Shown here: positions 32,588 to 41,587 of the stretch, one piece after another
How the letters are laid out: each line of letters begins with the position of its first letter
Position numbering within the stretch: the stretch's first letter is position 1
Source: CAZAKO01 sp964546145
Lineage (GTDB): Bacteria; Fidelibacterota; UBA2242
Length of the DNA: 45,521 nucleotides
Direction of reading: 5' to 3'
NCBI GenBank assembly: GCA_964546145.1
Contig: CAZJIU010000008.1
Span: forward strand, 1 to 45,521
Made by a program: the position numbers and the translations under genes
Notes under the pieces: generated by a model
The model's database searches: none
Told to the model about the DNA's origin: nothing
The model's input: the letters and a program-made list of their open reading frames with translations, nothing else

Positions 32588-33478
32588 CTATCGCCAAAAA
32601 ATTGGTACTGCCTGGTGAAGGCAATGGACTTCGATCGGGGTAATGCCCATTAATTCACCGTCAGGAGTTAAAACTTTCGGAATTGCAGTTTCGACTTTAA
32701 TGGATTTCGCCTTAAATGTTTCCACCTCTTCAATATAGATATGCTCGCCAGTGAAAATTTTAGGAAAACTCTTCAGGAGTTTAATTCGCCCTAACTTATT
32801 CAAAATAGTAACATCGAGATATCCGTCATCGGTTTCGGCTGAAGGCGCCATTAAAAAGTTCGCGGTCCAACGGGTATTCGAGATTTCGACAAAAATGCTG
32901 TCTCTTTGCAGCTCTTGACCATCAAGGATTATGCTTAAAGGAAAACTGTTCAAAAAGATCGTCTTATAAAACACACCGAGAGTATAAGATAAATTACCAA
33001 AAATTTTCAGGTGGTGGGCAATCTCGGTCACATCGGCAACAAAACCTAGCCCCAAGATATTGAGAAAATAGTAAGTTTCACCATGCGAGATGAACTTCCC
33101 TACATCGGTCAAGCGCGGTGACCCGCACGCAATAATATCAACGGCAGCGCGCCATTGAGTGTTTTGCAATTCCAGATCGCGGGCAAAGGCATTACCGGTC
33201 CCAATTGGCAAAATACCGATAGGAATTTTATGATTGTCAGGATTCCGAAAATAGCCGTTAATTACCTCATACAAAGTTCCATCGCCGCCCGCAGCAACGA
33301 CGCCATCGTACTGATTCAAGGCTGCTTCCTGAACAATCTGAATACCATGTTCATGAAAATCGGTAGTCCGCAAGTCAAATTCAATACCTTTTTCCAGAAA
33401 ATAAGTTTCCACTTCAGGCAGAATTTTCTTGGCCCACCCGTGACCGGCGAAAGGATTATAAACCAGCAGTACCTTCAT
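32588..33478 (-). CDS. Diacylglycerol kinase family lipid kinase (first of two)
   Basis: 296 residues of the DAGK catalytic/YegS-BmrU family. The nucleotide-binding motif is A-A-G-G-D-G-T-L-Y-E-V-I-N-G and is followed by L-P-I-G-T-G-N-A-F-A-R-D-L. The C-terminal region ends in the usual beta domain with T-P-D-G-E. Such enzymes phosphorylate diacylglycerol or related lipids; the exact substrate cannot be told from sequence. A clearly different paralogue lies at 34540-35487 beyond murB. Confidence 0.9.
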   Translation of the reverse strand: MKVLLVYNPFAGHGWAKKILPEVETYFLEKGIEFDLRTTDFHEHGIQIVQEAALNQYDGVVAAGGDGTLYEVINGYFRNPDNHKIPIGILPIGTGNAFARDLELQNTQWRAAVDIIACGSPRLTDVGKFISHGETYYFLNILGLGFVADVTEIAHHLKIFGNLSYTLGVFYKTIFLNSFPLSIILDGQELQRDSIFVEISNTRWTANFLMAPSAETDDGYLDVTILNKLGRIKLLKSFPKIFTGEHIYIEEVETFKAKSIKVETAIPKVLTPDGELMGITPIEVHCLHQAVPIFWR

Positions 33479-33551
33479 CTCTTTACCATCTCCATTAAAT
33501 TACACTTATTGGAATTAATGATTATCTAATAATCAATTTTTATCAAAATTC

Positions 33552-34460
33552 TTAAAATCCCAGCAGTCGGATTTCCGGTTCCAGCGAGATACCAAAGCGT
33601 TTCAAAATAACTTCCTGAATTTCAGTAATTAGCCGATAGACGTCGCTCGCGCTTGCCGCGCCGCAATTGACGATAAAATTAGCATGCTTCTCCGAAACCA
33701 TCGCATCGCCAATCCGCAAGCCCTTCAGCCTCGCCTCTTCGATGAGACGCCCGGCGTAATCCCTCGGCGGACGTTTAAACACCGATCCGGCTGAGGGCAG
33801 CGACAGGGGTTGCTTTGCCTGCCGGCAAGCTAAAATATCCGTTCGAATTTTCTCAATTTCCGACCTGATACCCGGTTTAAGATTAAAACTTGCCTCCAGA
33901 ATAATAGCATCAGGTGAAATATCAGTCCGGCGGTATCGCATTACAATCTGACTTTTGGATACATTCTTAATCCTGTTATCAACATCAATCAATCTCACCG
34001 AAGCAAGGATGTCTTTAATTTCGGTATTAAAGGCTCCGGCATTCAAAATTACTGCACCGCCGACACTACCCGGAATCCCGGACAGCTTCTCTCCACCACT
34101 TAATTCGGACGCTATACTCCGAGTAATCAGGTCTTCGATCAGAATTCCCGCACCAGTAATAACCAGCGAATCTTCAATCCGAAAATTGCAGCATGCTCGG
34201 GAAAGATCAATAACTATCCCACGGAAGCCCTCATCACTTACCAGTAAATTAGTCCCTCTTCCAATTATAAATCGGGGAATCCCCTCGCTCTGACACAAAC
34301 CAAGCAAAGTCAACAGGTCTGCCTCATCGTTCGGAATGATATAAAAATCGGCTGGTCCGCCAATTTTAAAAGAGGTATGCCTGGCAAGTGGCTCATCAAA
34401 CAGAATTACTCCGCGCAGGTTTTCTTTTACTCTTCGGAGTAACTTCGATTTATGATTCAT
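33552..34460 (-). CDS. murB: UDP-N-acetylmuramate dehydrogenase
   Basis: 302 residues. MurB reduces UDP-GlcNAc-enolpyruvate to UDP-MurNAc with NADPH and FAD in peptidoglycan synthesis. It shows H-T-S-F-K-I-G-G-P-A-D, G-R-G-T-N-L-L-V-S-D, G-I-P-G-S-V-G-G-A and A-G-S-V-F-K-R-P with the catalytic serine, and ends E-P-E-I-R-L-L-G with the catalytic glutamate. It is the short type IIb-like form. It lies between two lipid-kinase genes and apart from other mur genes. Confidence 0.96.
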   Translation of the reverse strand: MNHKSKLLRRVKENLRGVILFDEPLARHTSFKIGGPADFYIIPNDEADLLTLLGLCQSEGIPRFIIGRGTNLLVSDEGFRGIVIDLSRACCNFRIEDSLVITGAGILIEDLITRSIASELSGGEKLSGIPGSVGGAVILNAGAFNTEIKDILASVRLIDVDNRIKNVSKSQIVMRYRRTDISPDAIILEASFNLKPGIRSEIEKIRTDILACRQAKQPLSLPSAGSVFKRPPRDYAGRLIEEARLKGLRIGDAMVSEKHANFIVNCGAASASDVYRLITEIQEVILKRFGISLEPEIRLLGF

Positions 34461-34539
34461 AAATTATCAATTCTCCCAATCATTGCAGAATATAAAAAAT
34501 CAATTGCGATATTCACAAAGGACTATGAGCATTAGATGA

Positions 34540-35487
34540 CTATACAATCAACCGGAGCATTTTTGGCAGAATAGAATACTCGCAGGGTGGATAGCCGACA
34601 ATCTCACCATCGGCTTCGACGGCAACAGATAATCCTTTAGTGACAACTTTTAATTGATTTCCCTGATGATATTCCGCCTGCTTTTTCCTCAGAATTGTGC
34701 CGTTATAGAGAGCCGGAATACAAGCCAGAGTTTTCAGGCAATTCATTTTATTCATTAATGCAATATGCAGCCTGGCATCATCATAAGCCGTCTGGACGCC
34801 ATAATTCATTCCCCCGCCAAAGTACGGGCATTTGAATACCGTGAGATTCTTGAGTGTACGACTTAATATTTCCCGCTCATCAATGACAATTTCACTCCCA
34901 AAATTCCCAAACTTCAGGATATTTTTTAAACCCGCATAAATTACCGCAATATCAATATTCACCCGCTTTAAAAAAGACATGAACGGTGTTTTTTGATTAA
35001 ATAATTCGACTGCTTGACTGATTATTCCAATACTGGAATTGGCCAGAAAGTAGCGCGTCTGCTGATCGCCATTGACATCATGACAAACAACTTTGCCAAC
35101 GTCCACCAGGTAGGCTTGATTCAATTCGATTCGGTCTATTAGCAGCTGCGGCGTTGGAAACATTTTTTGCACATCACAACTGCTCCCGGCAGTGAGGAAA
35201 ACCAGTTCGAGATCGGGATTGAGCAGGCGATCATTTTCGATGACACCATTCAAGACCTCGTTGAGTGTCCCGTCTCCCCCGAAAATATATATCCGTTTGA
35301 TTTCTTCTCTGACAGCCTGTCGGGCTAATTCAATTGCGTGCCCTTTACTTTGAGTCAGATTGCAGCTGATTTCATATTTTTTCGCTACAAGCTGTTCGTA
35401 AAACTGCTCCCACTTACTCCGCGCCTTGCCGCCACCGGCAAGCAGATTTACAATAAAATATAATTCTTCAGATCGGGCTTTATTCAA
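34540..35487 (-). CDS. Diacylglycerol kinase family protein (second of two)
   Basis: 315 residues with G-G-D-G-T-L-N-E-V-L-N-G as the nucleotide-binding motif. The second motif differs from its paralogue: F-L-T-A-G-S-S-C-D-V-Q-K in place of P-x-G-T-G-N-D-F-A, so the usual G-T-G/S-N reads G-S-S-C. Later E-A-D-G-E-I-V-G is typical. Its start overlaps the stop of the double GNAT gene by four bases (ATGA), which indicates one operon. The substrate is unknown. Confidence 0.88.
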   Translation of the reverse strand: MNKARSEELYFIVNLLAGGGKARSKWEQFYEQLVAKKYEISCNLTQSKGHAIELARQAVREEIKRIYIFGGDGTLNEVLNGVIENDRLLNPDLELVFLTAGSSCDVQKMFPTPQLLIDRIELNQAYLVDVGKVVCHDVNGDQQTRYFLANSSIGIISQAVELFNQKTPFMSFLKRVNIDIAVIYAGLKNILKFGNFGSEIVIDEREILSRTLKNLTVFKCPYFGGGMNYGVQTAYDDARLHIALMNKMNCLKTLACIPALYNGTILRKKQAEYHQGNQLKVVTKGLSVAVEADGEIVGYPPCEYSILPKMLRLIV

Positions 35488-36557
35488 TGTAATGACAGAT
35501 CCTCCCAGATTAATGAGTATCGCAAATACTCGATCATCCCTGCTCGATCAGAATCACCCGTTCGGAAAGCGCAATACAGATTTACCGAGATGGTAAATCC
35601 CCAAATTTTCTTCAAAAGCGCAGAGTAGACCGATTGAGTATGATAACCAAAGCGCAAAAATCGGTAGTTACATGTTTGATTTTTTAGCAGCCATCGAACT
35701 AATTCCTGTCCGGCATCAGGATACCGATCCGCCCAAACCAAATAGCGCAGGCAGTTTTCTGACAGGGGATTATTGCTCTTCGGCAATAAGTTCAAAGGAC
35801 GAAGTAAATTCGATAACAATGCGTACTTGCCGCCGTAATGCGTCACTATGGTATTCTTAAATGCCGACTGATCCCACAAACTGGCGGCGGCAACAATCCG
35901 ATTATCCTTAACCAGCAACCAGCTGCTTTCCAGCCGAAAACCCGGCTCTTGAAAGCGTGCCGATAGATAATCCTCATCCCAACTTGGTGATAACTCGTAA
36001 TTCCGATAGAATTGTTTAAAAAGCACGCTCAGCTCCTTAAGATCCGCCCGAGTAGCTGGGCGAATTATATGTTTTTCAGATAGCCGATAAAATCGAACCG
36101 GGAGCAAATATTTGATCTGATATTGAGCAATATGATCAAAAACAGGTATGCCGGCCCGCCCGGAAAGCAAGGCATTCATAGCTGCATTTTTACCAATTAC
36201 CAGAATAACAGCACATTTCACCGGCGATTGACCTAGCAAATCGGCCACCTGTTTCATCAGGCGAAAGGCGACCAACGACTTCTGAAAATCCAGATCAATT
36301 TTAATCCCGCCAATATAGGCAATCTGTAAAGGTGCTCCCCTAAAAAAAACGGTGCGAAAAGAAAAACCGACAGCACCAATTAATTTCCCATCCTTTTCGG
36401 CAACGAGGATAACCGGATTGTTCCCCTGCAAATTAGAGAGACAAAAATAATCCGGCGACCGGTCAATGCTGACGACTAAATCAGTCGCCATGGGCGCTTG
36501 TCGGGACAATTCCAGCAGTGCCTGGTTATCTTCCTGGCGAGCGATGTGTACAATCAT
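35484..36557 (-). CDS. Two-domain GNAT-like acetyltransferase
   Basis: 357 residues in two GNAT-type halves. The N-terminal half is V-H-I-A-R-Q-E-D-N, then I-L-V-A-E-K-D-G-K-L-I-G-A-V-G, then I-A-Y-I-G-G-I-K-I. The C-terminal half (from about 175) is I-I-R-P-A-T-R-A-D-L-K-E-L and S-W-L-L-V-K-D-N-R-I-V-A-A-A-S-L-W-D-Q. No canonical acetyl-CoA loop is obvious in the second half. The substrate is unknown. Coupling to a lipid kinase by a four-base overlap suggests an envelope or lipid context. Confidence 0.8.
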   Translation of the reverse strand: MIVHIARQEDNQALLELSRQAPMATDLVVSIDRSPDYFCLSNLQGNNPVILVAEKDGKLIGAVGFSFRTVFFRGAPLQIAYIGGIKIDLDFQKSLVAFRLMKQVADLLGQSPVKCAVILVIGKNAAMNALLSGRAGIPVFDHIAQYQIKYLLPVRFYRLSEKHIIRPATRADLKELSVLFKQFYRNYELSPSWDEDYLSARFQEPGFRLESSWLLVKDNRIVAAASLWDQSAFKNTIVTHYGGKYALLSNLLRPLNLLPKSNNPLSENCLRYLVWADRYPDAGQELVRWLLKNQTCNYRFLRFGYHTQSVYSALLKKIWGFTISVNLYCAFRTGDSDRAGMIEYLRYSLIWEDLSLH

Positions 36558-36560
36558 TAT

Positions 36561-36866
36561 TTACGATTTTTCGGGTAAGTCCTCGGTTTTAATCGGCGGT
36601 GCACCTGTTAATTTGTACTGAATAAAAACAATCAGCAGATAGCCCAGCGTACGGATTATCACCAATACTTCGGTAAATGATTGTTTTAATCCCAAGATCT
36701 CCGCCAGATGAGACAAGGCAAACAACCCAAAAGCAATGCCAATCCACAGGGGTGTTGCTCCCTTGCCCTGCCGAGCGGCTCGAATCCCTAACGCCAGGAT
36801 CAGCACACTCAGCGCTAAGTTCAAAGCCGCAATCGAATCCCAGGTCAGCTTCATAATATGCCTCAC
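36561..36866 (-). CDS. Small membrane protein heading the lipid-kinase/murB run
   Basis: 101 residues with three likely helices (about 10-27, 37-53 and 68-84). I do not recognise the family. It ends three bases before the double GNAT gene starts and is probably co-transcribed with it. A cytoplasmic proline-rich tail ends the protein. Confidence 0.65.
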   Translation of the reverse strand: MRHIMKLTWDSIAALNLALSVLILALGIRAARQGKGATPLWIGIAFGLFALSHLAEILGLKQSFTEVLVIIRTLGYLLIVFIQYKLTGAPPIKTEDLPEKS

Positions 36867-37154
36867 TTAAAATAGATGTTTTTCATTTAGGTTTATATTA
36901 GTTTAGGTAATCATAAGATACAAGGAGAAATAATCATTGGAAAGCTTGTAACTAAGCTTAACCGGTGTAAGTTTTGCCTTTCAGTTCCGTTGAATTGCGC
37001 ACTACCAAAGATCAACACCTCTGATAGTAATTCTGGCTGAAAATTCAATTACTGCAGATCAGCAATGTTTTCAGACACCTGCTGAGAATATACATTGCTT
37101 TTCCGATTGTCAAAAATCATGCTAAATTAATCCAAATTTCAGACGGAGTAAGCG

Positions 37155-37670
37155 ATGCAGGGATTGGTACAAGTCTACACAGGCAACGGAAAGGGTAAAA
37201 CTACCGCTGCTCTGGGACTTGCCCTGCGGGCGGTTGGCGCCGGACTCAAGGTCTTTATTGCTCAATTTGTCAAAGGAATGGAATATAGCGAATTAAAAGC
37301 TATTCGGGAAAGATTCCCTGAAATTACCATCCGGCAGTATGGCCGCGACTGTTTTATCATCAACAAACCAACTGAAGATGATGTCAAACTGGCCCAAAAT
37401 GGATTGACCGAGGCGCGCAAAATTATCCAGACTGGCAATTATGACATTGTTATTCTCGATGAAGCCAATATCGCGGTCTATTATCAATTATTTACTATTG
37501 ATGATCTCTTAAAAATCATCCGCATGAAACCCCAACATGTCGAAATAATTATTACCGGTCGTAAGGCTCATCCCCGGCTAATCGAATCGGCCGATCTGGT
37601 AACCGACATGCGGGAAATAAAACACTATTATCAAGCCGGGATTAAAGCTCGCAAAGGAATCGAATTATGA
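37155..37670 (+). CDS. cobO: Corrinoid (cob(I)alamin) adenosyltransferase, CobA/CobO type
   Basis: 171 residues. The N-terminal P-loop G-N-G-K-G-K-T-T is at 10-17, followed by A-L-G-L-A-L-R-A-V-G and Q-F-V-K-G-M-E-Y-S-E. D-I-V-I-L-D-E-A-N and I-I-T-G-R-K-A-H-P come later. It transfers the adenosyl group of ATP to cobalt, making adenosylcobalamin. NrdJ in this window needs that cofactor. No cobalamin synthesis genes or B12 riboswitch are visible, so salvage is possible. The start has GGAG eight bases upstream, and the stop overlaps the pheA start by four bases. Confidence 0.95.
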   Translation: MQGLVQVYTGNGKGKTTAALGLALRAVGAGLKVFIAQFVKGMEYSELKAIRERFPEITIRQYGRDCFIINKPTEDDVKLAQNGLTEARKIIQTGNYDIVILDEANIAVYYQLFTIDDLLKIIRMKPQHVEIIITGRKAHPRLIESADLVTDMREIKHYYQAGIKARKGIEL

Positions 37671-38503
37671 CAATTGCCAACCAACCAGTCGTAGCCTTTC
37701 AAGGAACCCATTATGCTTTTAGTGAGATTGCTGCCCGTACATATTTAGGGGAGGAAATTGTAACTCTCCCCTGCCGCCAGTTTCAGGATGTCTTCAATGC
37801 CGTTGAACAAGGGAAGAGCAATTTTGGCATTGTTCCGGTTGAAAACTCGACTACCGGAAGTGTTTATCAAACACTTGATCTGATCGTTGATTCCCGGGTA
37901 GTGGTTGTCGGCGAAATATCACTGCGTGTCTCTCTGCATTTTATCACCAATCCCGGTGTCGAATTGAAGAATATCCGGGTGGTCCACTCTCATCCACAGG
38001 CACTAGAGCAGTGTCGCCTGTTTCTATCCTCGATACCAGAAATTGAGACTATAGCCAGCTATGACACTGCTGGCAGCGTCAAAGACATTCGGGATCGCAA
38101 ATTATTAAATGCCGCGGCAATTGCCAGCCGCGAAGCAGCTGTTGACTATGAAATGCAGATCGTCCGCGAAGAAATCGAAGACAATCCTGATAATTATACC
38201 CGTTTTCATATTATTGCCCTGACTGCCGATGACCAGAAAGACGCCAATAAAACCTCGATTGTCTTCTCAATGAAAAATATACCGGGTGCGCTCTTCAAAA
38301 GCCTGAGCGTTTTTGCGCTGCGCGATATTGACTTGCTCAAAATCGAGTCGCGTCCAATTCGCGGAAAACGCTGGAAATACCTCTTTTACATCGATTTTGC
38401 GGGCAATATGCAAGAGGAACGCTGTATCAATGCTATCCGGCACCTGGAAGAAATCACTTCCCTGCTGAAAGTTCTTGGTTCCTATAGAGCGGCAGTCGGA
38501 TAA
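37667..38503 (+). CDS. pheA: Prephenate dehydratase
   Basis: 278 residues. It converts prephenate to phenylpyruvate for phenylalanine synthesis. The catalytic domain shows F-Q-G-T-H-Y-A-F-S-E, V-P-V-E-N-S-T-T-G-S-V and the active-site T-R-F (178-180, Y-T-R-F-H-I-I). A C-terminal ACT domain carries the phenylalanine-binding G-A-L-F (207-210) and E-S-R-P (227-230), so feedback inhibition by phenylalanine is likely. There is no chorismate mutase domain. It is coupled to cobO by an ATGA overlap, with no obvious functional link. Confidence 0.96.
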   Translation: MTIANQPVVAFQGTHYAFSEIAARTYLGEEIVTLPCRQFQDVFNAVEQGKSNFGIVPVENSTTGSVYQTLDLIVDSRVVVVGEISLRVSLHFITNPGVELKNIRVVHSHPQALEQCRLFLSSIPEIETIASYDTAGSVKDIRDRKLLNAAAIASREAAVDYEMQIVREEIEDNPDNYTRFHIIALTADDQKDANKTSIVFSMKNIPGALFKSLSVFALRDIDLLKIESRPIRGKRWKYLFYIDFAGNMQEERCINAIRHLEEITSLLKVLGSYRAAVG

Positions 38504-38570
38504 TAATTCCAATATCTGCTCATCTTGTCTTTCGGTGTAATTATTTATTTTGGATAAAAATAAAATATGG

Positions 38571-39608
38571 CTATTCGGGCTGGAAAATTTTTAGCACCTT
38601 AGCCCCGACAGCTCGGCCCTGTTTCAACTCATATAGCGCCTTGTTTGCCTCACCCAGCGAATATTCTGCTACCCTAGGCTTGATCGGTATTTTAGCTGCC
38701 AATTCCAAAAAATCCATTACATCCCGCCGGGTCACATTCGCTACGCTCTTAATCTCCTTTTCCAGCCAGAGGTGCTGAGAATAATCCAAGCGTAATAGAA
38801 AATCCTTATCCGATTCTTCTTTGCGGATTGCATTAATCACCAATCTGCCACCGGGAGTCAGGTGTTTTAACGCCATAACAACCGGCTTCCAAACCGGCGT
38901 CGTATCAATAATTGCATGACATAAATCCGGTGGGATATCGGAGGTATCACCAGCCCAGGCTGCGCCCAAACTCATGGCAAACTGACGCTCAATAATACTG
39001 CGGGCAAAAACATATACTTTAGTATGCGGGAATTGAAAGCGAACCATCTTCAGTACCAGATGAGCAGAGGCACCGAAACCGGTTAGACCGAGTACCTGCC
39101 CGTCTTTAAGATTACATAACCGCAAGGAACGAAAGCCAATTGCACCGGCACAGAGCAGCGGAGCCGCCTCGCTATCACTGAATACTTCCGGAATCCGACA
39201 CACCGAACTTTCCGGCGCTACCATATACTCAGCATAACCACCGTTTTTATCCCGCCCCGTCGCCTTAAATTTGGCACATAGGTTTTCATTACCTGACCGG
39301 CAATACTCGCAGTAACCGCAAGATGAATAAAACCAGGCCACACCCACTCGCTCCCCAATGGCATAATTCTGGACTTTAGAACCGACTTCGGCAATTCTGC
39401 CAATTATCTGATGACCGGGAATTATCGGGAAATGCGGCGGCGGTGTGCGACCTTCAATCTCATCCAGCTCGGTATGACAAACACCACAGGTATGGATTCG
39501 AATAAGCAACTCATTATCCGCAGGCTGAGGGACTGGTAAACCAGCCGCCTCCAGTGGATGGGGATTTAAAGAAATATCTACAATCCGATTAAGCAGCATG
39601 GCTTTCAT
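38571..39608 (-). CDS. Zinc-dependent alcohol dehydrogenase
   Basis: 345 residues of the medium-chain dehydrogenase family. The catalytic zinc ligands are Cys44 (G-V-C-H-T-E) and His66 (P-G-H). The structural zinc site is Cys97, Cys100, Cys103 and Cys111 (C-G-Y-C-E-Y-C-R-S-G-N-E-N-L-C). A Rossmann segment with L-G-L-T-G-F-G-A-S-A-H follows. The start at 39608 is chosen because AAAGG lies eight bases upstream; GTG 39617 and ATG 39614 are alternatives. It probably oxidises or reduces a primary alcohol or aldehyde with NAD(P). The gene stands alone. Confidence 0.92.
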   Translation of the reverse strand: MKAMLLNRIVDISLNPHPLEAAGLPVPQPADNELLIRIHTCGVCHTELDEIEGRTPPPHFPIIPGHQIIGRIAEVGSKVQNYAIGERVGVAWFYSSCGYCEYCRSGNENLCAKFKATGRDKNGGYAEYMVAPESSVCRIPEVFSDSEAAPLLCAGAIGFRSLRLCNLKDGQVLGLTGFGASAHLVLKMVRFQFPHTKVYVFARSIIERQFAMSLGAAWAGDTSDIPPDLCHAIIDTTPVWKPVVMALKHLTPGGRLVINAIRKEESDKDFLLRLDYSQHLWLEKEIKSVANVTRRDVMDFLELAAKIPIKPRVAEYSLGEANKALYELKQGRAVGAKVLKIFQPE

Positions 39609-39713
39609 ATTCATCACCTTTCAATCCTGGCAAAGATTAATTAAAACGGCAAGAAATATCAACAAAGAATTTGAAATATTTTTCAATTCCGAATGGTTAC
39701 GCGGATTTATTTC

Positions 39714-39740
39714 TTGACAATCTGAAAAATTTTATAGAAT
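39714..39740 (+). promoter_or_regulatory. Candidate promoter upstream of the secreted-protein locus
   Basis: TTGACA at 39714-39719 with TAGAAT at 39735-39740, a 15-base spacer; AATATT at 39738-39743 gives 18 bases instead. The -35 is perfect but the -10 is ambiguous. Confidence 0.4.
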
Positions 39741-39839
39741 ATTCGATTAGGCAATATAAGGTTATTAAGTGTTTCTCACGGGAGTTTGTGATTTTGTTTA
39801 ATTTTGAAAATAACTTTAAAATGAACGGAGGGAATCGTC

Positions 39840-41270
39840 ATGAATAGAACAACTATGTGGCGAGTATTCGTCGTGATTTTATTTTGCACCCTGTTCGCCA
39901 ATGCGCAACCAACTCTTTCCTGGACGGAATCTAGTAGTAATCCGGTCTTTGGTCAATTAAATGGTGGACCAAAAGCATATTATCCGAGCGTTTTGTACGA
40001 TTTGGGGAGATTCTCCGGGCACGGCATCAGAGCTAAGTATAAAATGTGGTATGGCACAAGTGACAGTCAAGTGGGATTTGCCTATTCCAATGATGGAATT
40101 AATTGGACCGATTTAGGAATTGTCGAAGGGAATGTGAGTTACCATTGTAAAGTTGTCTATGATCCTAACGGATTTACCAAAAAAGGGAAAAGAAATCCAA
40201 AGGAAAAAGAACCGGTTTATTATAAAATGTGGTATGCCAATCCTGATGTCTGGCCTTTCACTCACGAAACGATCAGATATGCCGAATCAACGGACGGGGT
40301 GAATTGGGCAAATGATCAACCCATCTCACAGGATTCATCACACCCCTTGATTACTGGAGAATACAATTGGTGGTACGGCACCTATGGTCCCGGCACAGTT
40401 TTATATAATCCCAATGGATATGCAAATTGGCATGATAGAAATCCAATGGGACATAAATATGTAATGTATTACGACGTTGCTCCGCAAAATTGCATCCCCG
40501 GAGAGACGGAAGCCACAGCATTAGCCTATTCCTTAGATGGAATTTATTGGCGCAGATATGGGGACAATCCCGTCATTATAAGCGGTGATGATAATTCCTG
40601 GGATGCATATTATGTCTATGCCTGGACGGTTCTCAAGGAACAGAGAGGCTATTCAATGTGGTACAGCGGCGGCGCTGAGGCAAGTCATGAGGGCATCGGC
40701 TATGCTTATTCGAAAGATGGACTAAACTGGATAAAAGATGAAAACAATCCGATATTTAGTAGCAGTGATGGAATTGAATGGAGAACTTGCCGAACTTACA
40801 ATCCCGCTGTCTTAATCAACGGAAATACCTATAAAATGTGGTTCAGTGGAGTCAATGACAGCAGTGCTTATTCGATCGGATATGCTACTGCCACCCCTCA
40901 GGCAAGAAAGGTAAATAGAAATACTAAACCGAAGACTAAACCAAATATTCCACCGACTGCCAATCCGACAGGATTAGCCAACAACTATCGGCTGTTTCAA
41001 AATTATCCCAATCCGCTCAATCCCACGACCAGAATTGACTATGTATTGCCTGAAGCGAGCTTGATCACCTTGACTATCTACAATCTAAGGGGTGAAGAAG
41101 TCCTCGTCTTGGTCAATGAAATCCAATCTGCAGGCAGACAAACGATTACCTGGGATGCCACCGGATTTGCCAACGGTGTCTACATTTACCGACTAACAAC
41201 TAAGGGACTAACCGGTGAAAAGGTTGATAATAGTTATACCGATTATAAAAAAATGTTGCTAATTCACTAA
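39840..41270 (+). CDS. Secreted beta-propeller (glycoside hydrolase-like) protein with T9SS sorting domain
   Basis: 476 residues. A signal peptide covers about 1-22 (V-F-V-V-I-L-F-C-T-L-F-A-N-A-Q). The body holds repeated K-M-W-Y-G, K-M-W-Y-A, S-M-W-Y-S-G and K-M-W-F-S-G motifs with G-F-A-Y-S-N-D-G-I-N-W type strands, a pattern of five-bladed propellers related to GH43/GH32/GH130 enzymes. Catalytic residues cannot be assigned. The last 85 or so residues start Y-R-L-F-Q-N-Y-P-N-P-L-N-P and end K-K-M-L-L-I-H, a T9SS C-terminal domain. The gene has a strong ribosome binding site and its own upstream region. Confidence 0.82.
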   Translation: MNRTTMWRVFVVILFCTLFANAQPTLSWTESSSNPVFGQLNGGPKAYYPSVLYDLGRFSGHGIRAKYKMWYGTSDSQVGFAYSNDGINWTDLGIVEGNVSYHCKVVYDPNGFTKKGKRNPKEKEPVYYKMWYANPDVWPFTHETIRYAESTDGVNWANDQPISQDSSHPLITGEYNWWYGTYGPGTVLYNPNGYANWHDRNPMGHKYVMYYDVAPQNCIPGETEATALAYSLDGIYWRRYGDNPVIISGDDNSWDAYYVYAWTVLKEQRGYSMWYSGGAEASHEGIGYAYSKDGLNWIKDENNPIFSSSDGIEWRTCRTYNPAVLINGNTYKMWFSGVNDSSAYSIGYATATPQARKVNRNTKPKTKPNIPPTANPTGLANNYRLFQNYPNPLNPTTRIDYVLPEASLITLTIYNLRGEEVLVLVNEIQSAGRQTITWDATGFANGVYIYRLTTKGLTGEKVDNSYTDYKKMLLIH

Positions 41271-41587
41271 TTTCTTTTATTATTTAAGTTCAGATGTCAA
41301 AATTTTTCGATATACGGTTCTAAAATCACCAAAATCGGAGGGCTATTTTTTTCAGGGGGGTTGCCAAGTTTATTTCAAACATTTTGTAACCTACAAAATA
41401 GATTGAAGAGTTAGGGGCAGAATTAAAAAGTATCAAAAAGATTTAAAAAAGAGGTTGGCTATTAATTATCTTCTTGCTAACGGATCAGGTCATTATCCTA
41501 TTCAAAGAGAAATCCGACCTCCTTGATAAGCCCAATTGGAATATTTTTTAAGAAAGTTTTTAAAGCATCACTGATGGAGGAAAGAAA
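41271..41587. other. Non-coding spacer between two secreted-protein genes
   Basis: No gene or terminator with a clear T-run is seen. It holds one perfect eight-base-pair hairpin, ATTTTGTA (41381-41388) and TACAAAAT (41392-41399), of unknown role. AT-rich throughout. Confidence 0.4.
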
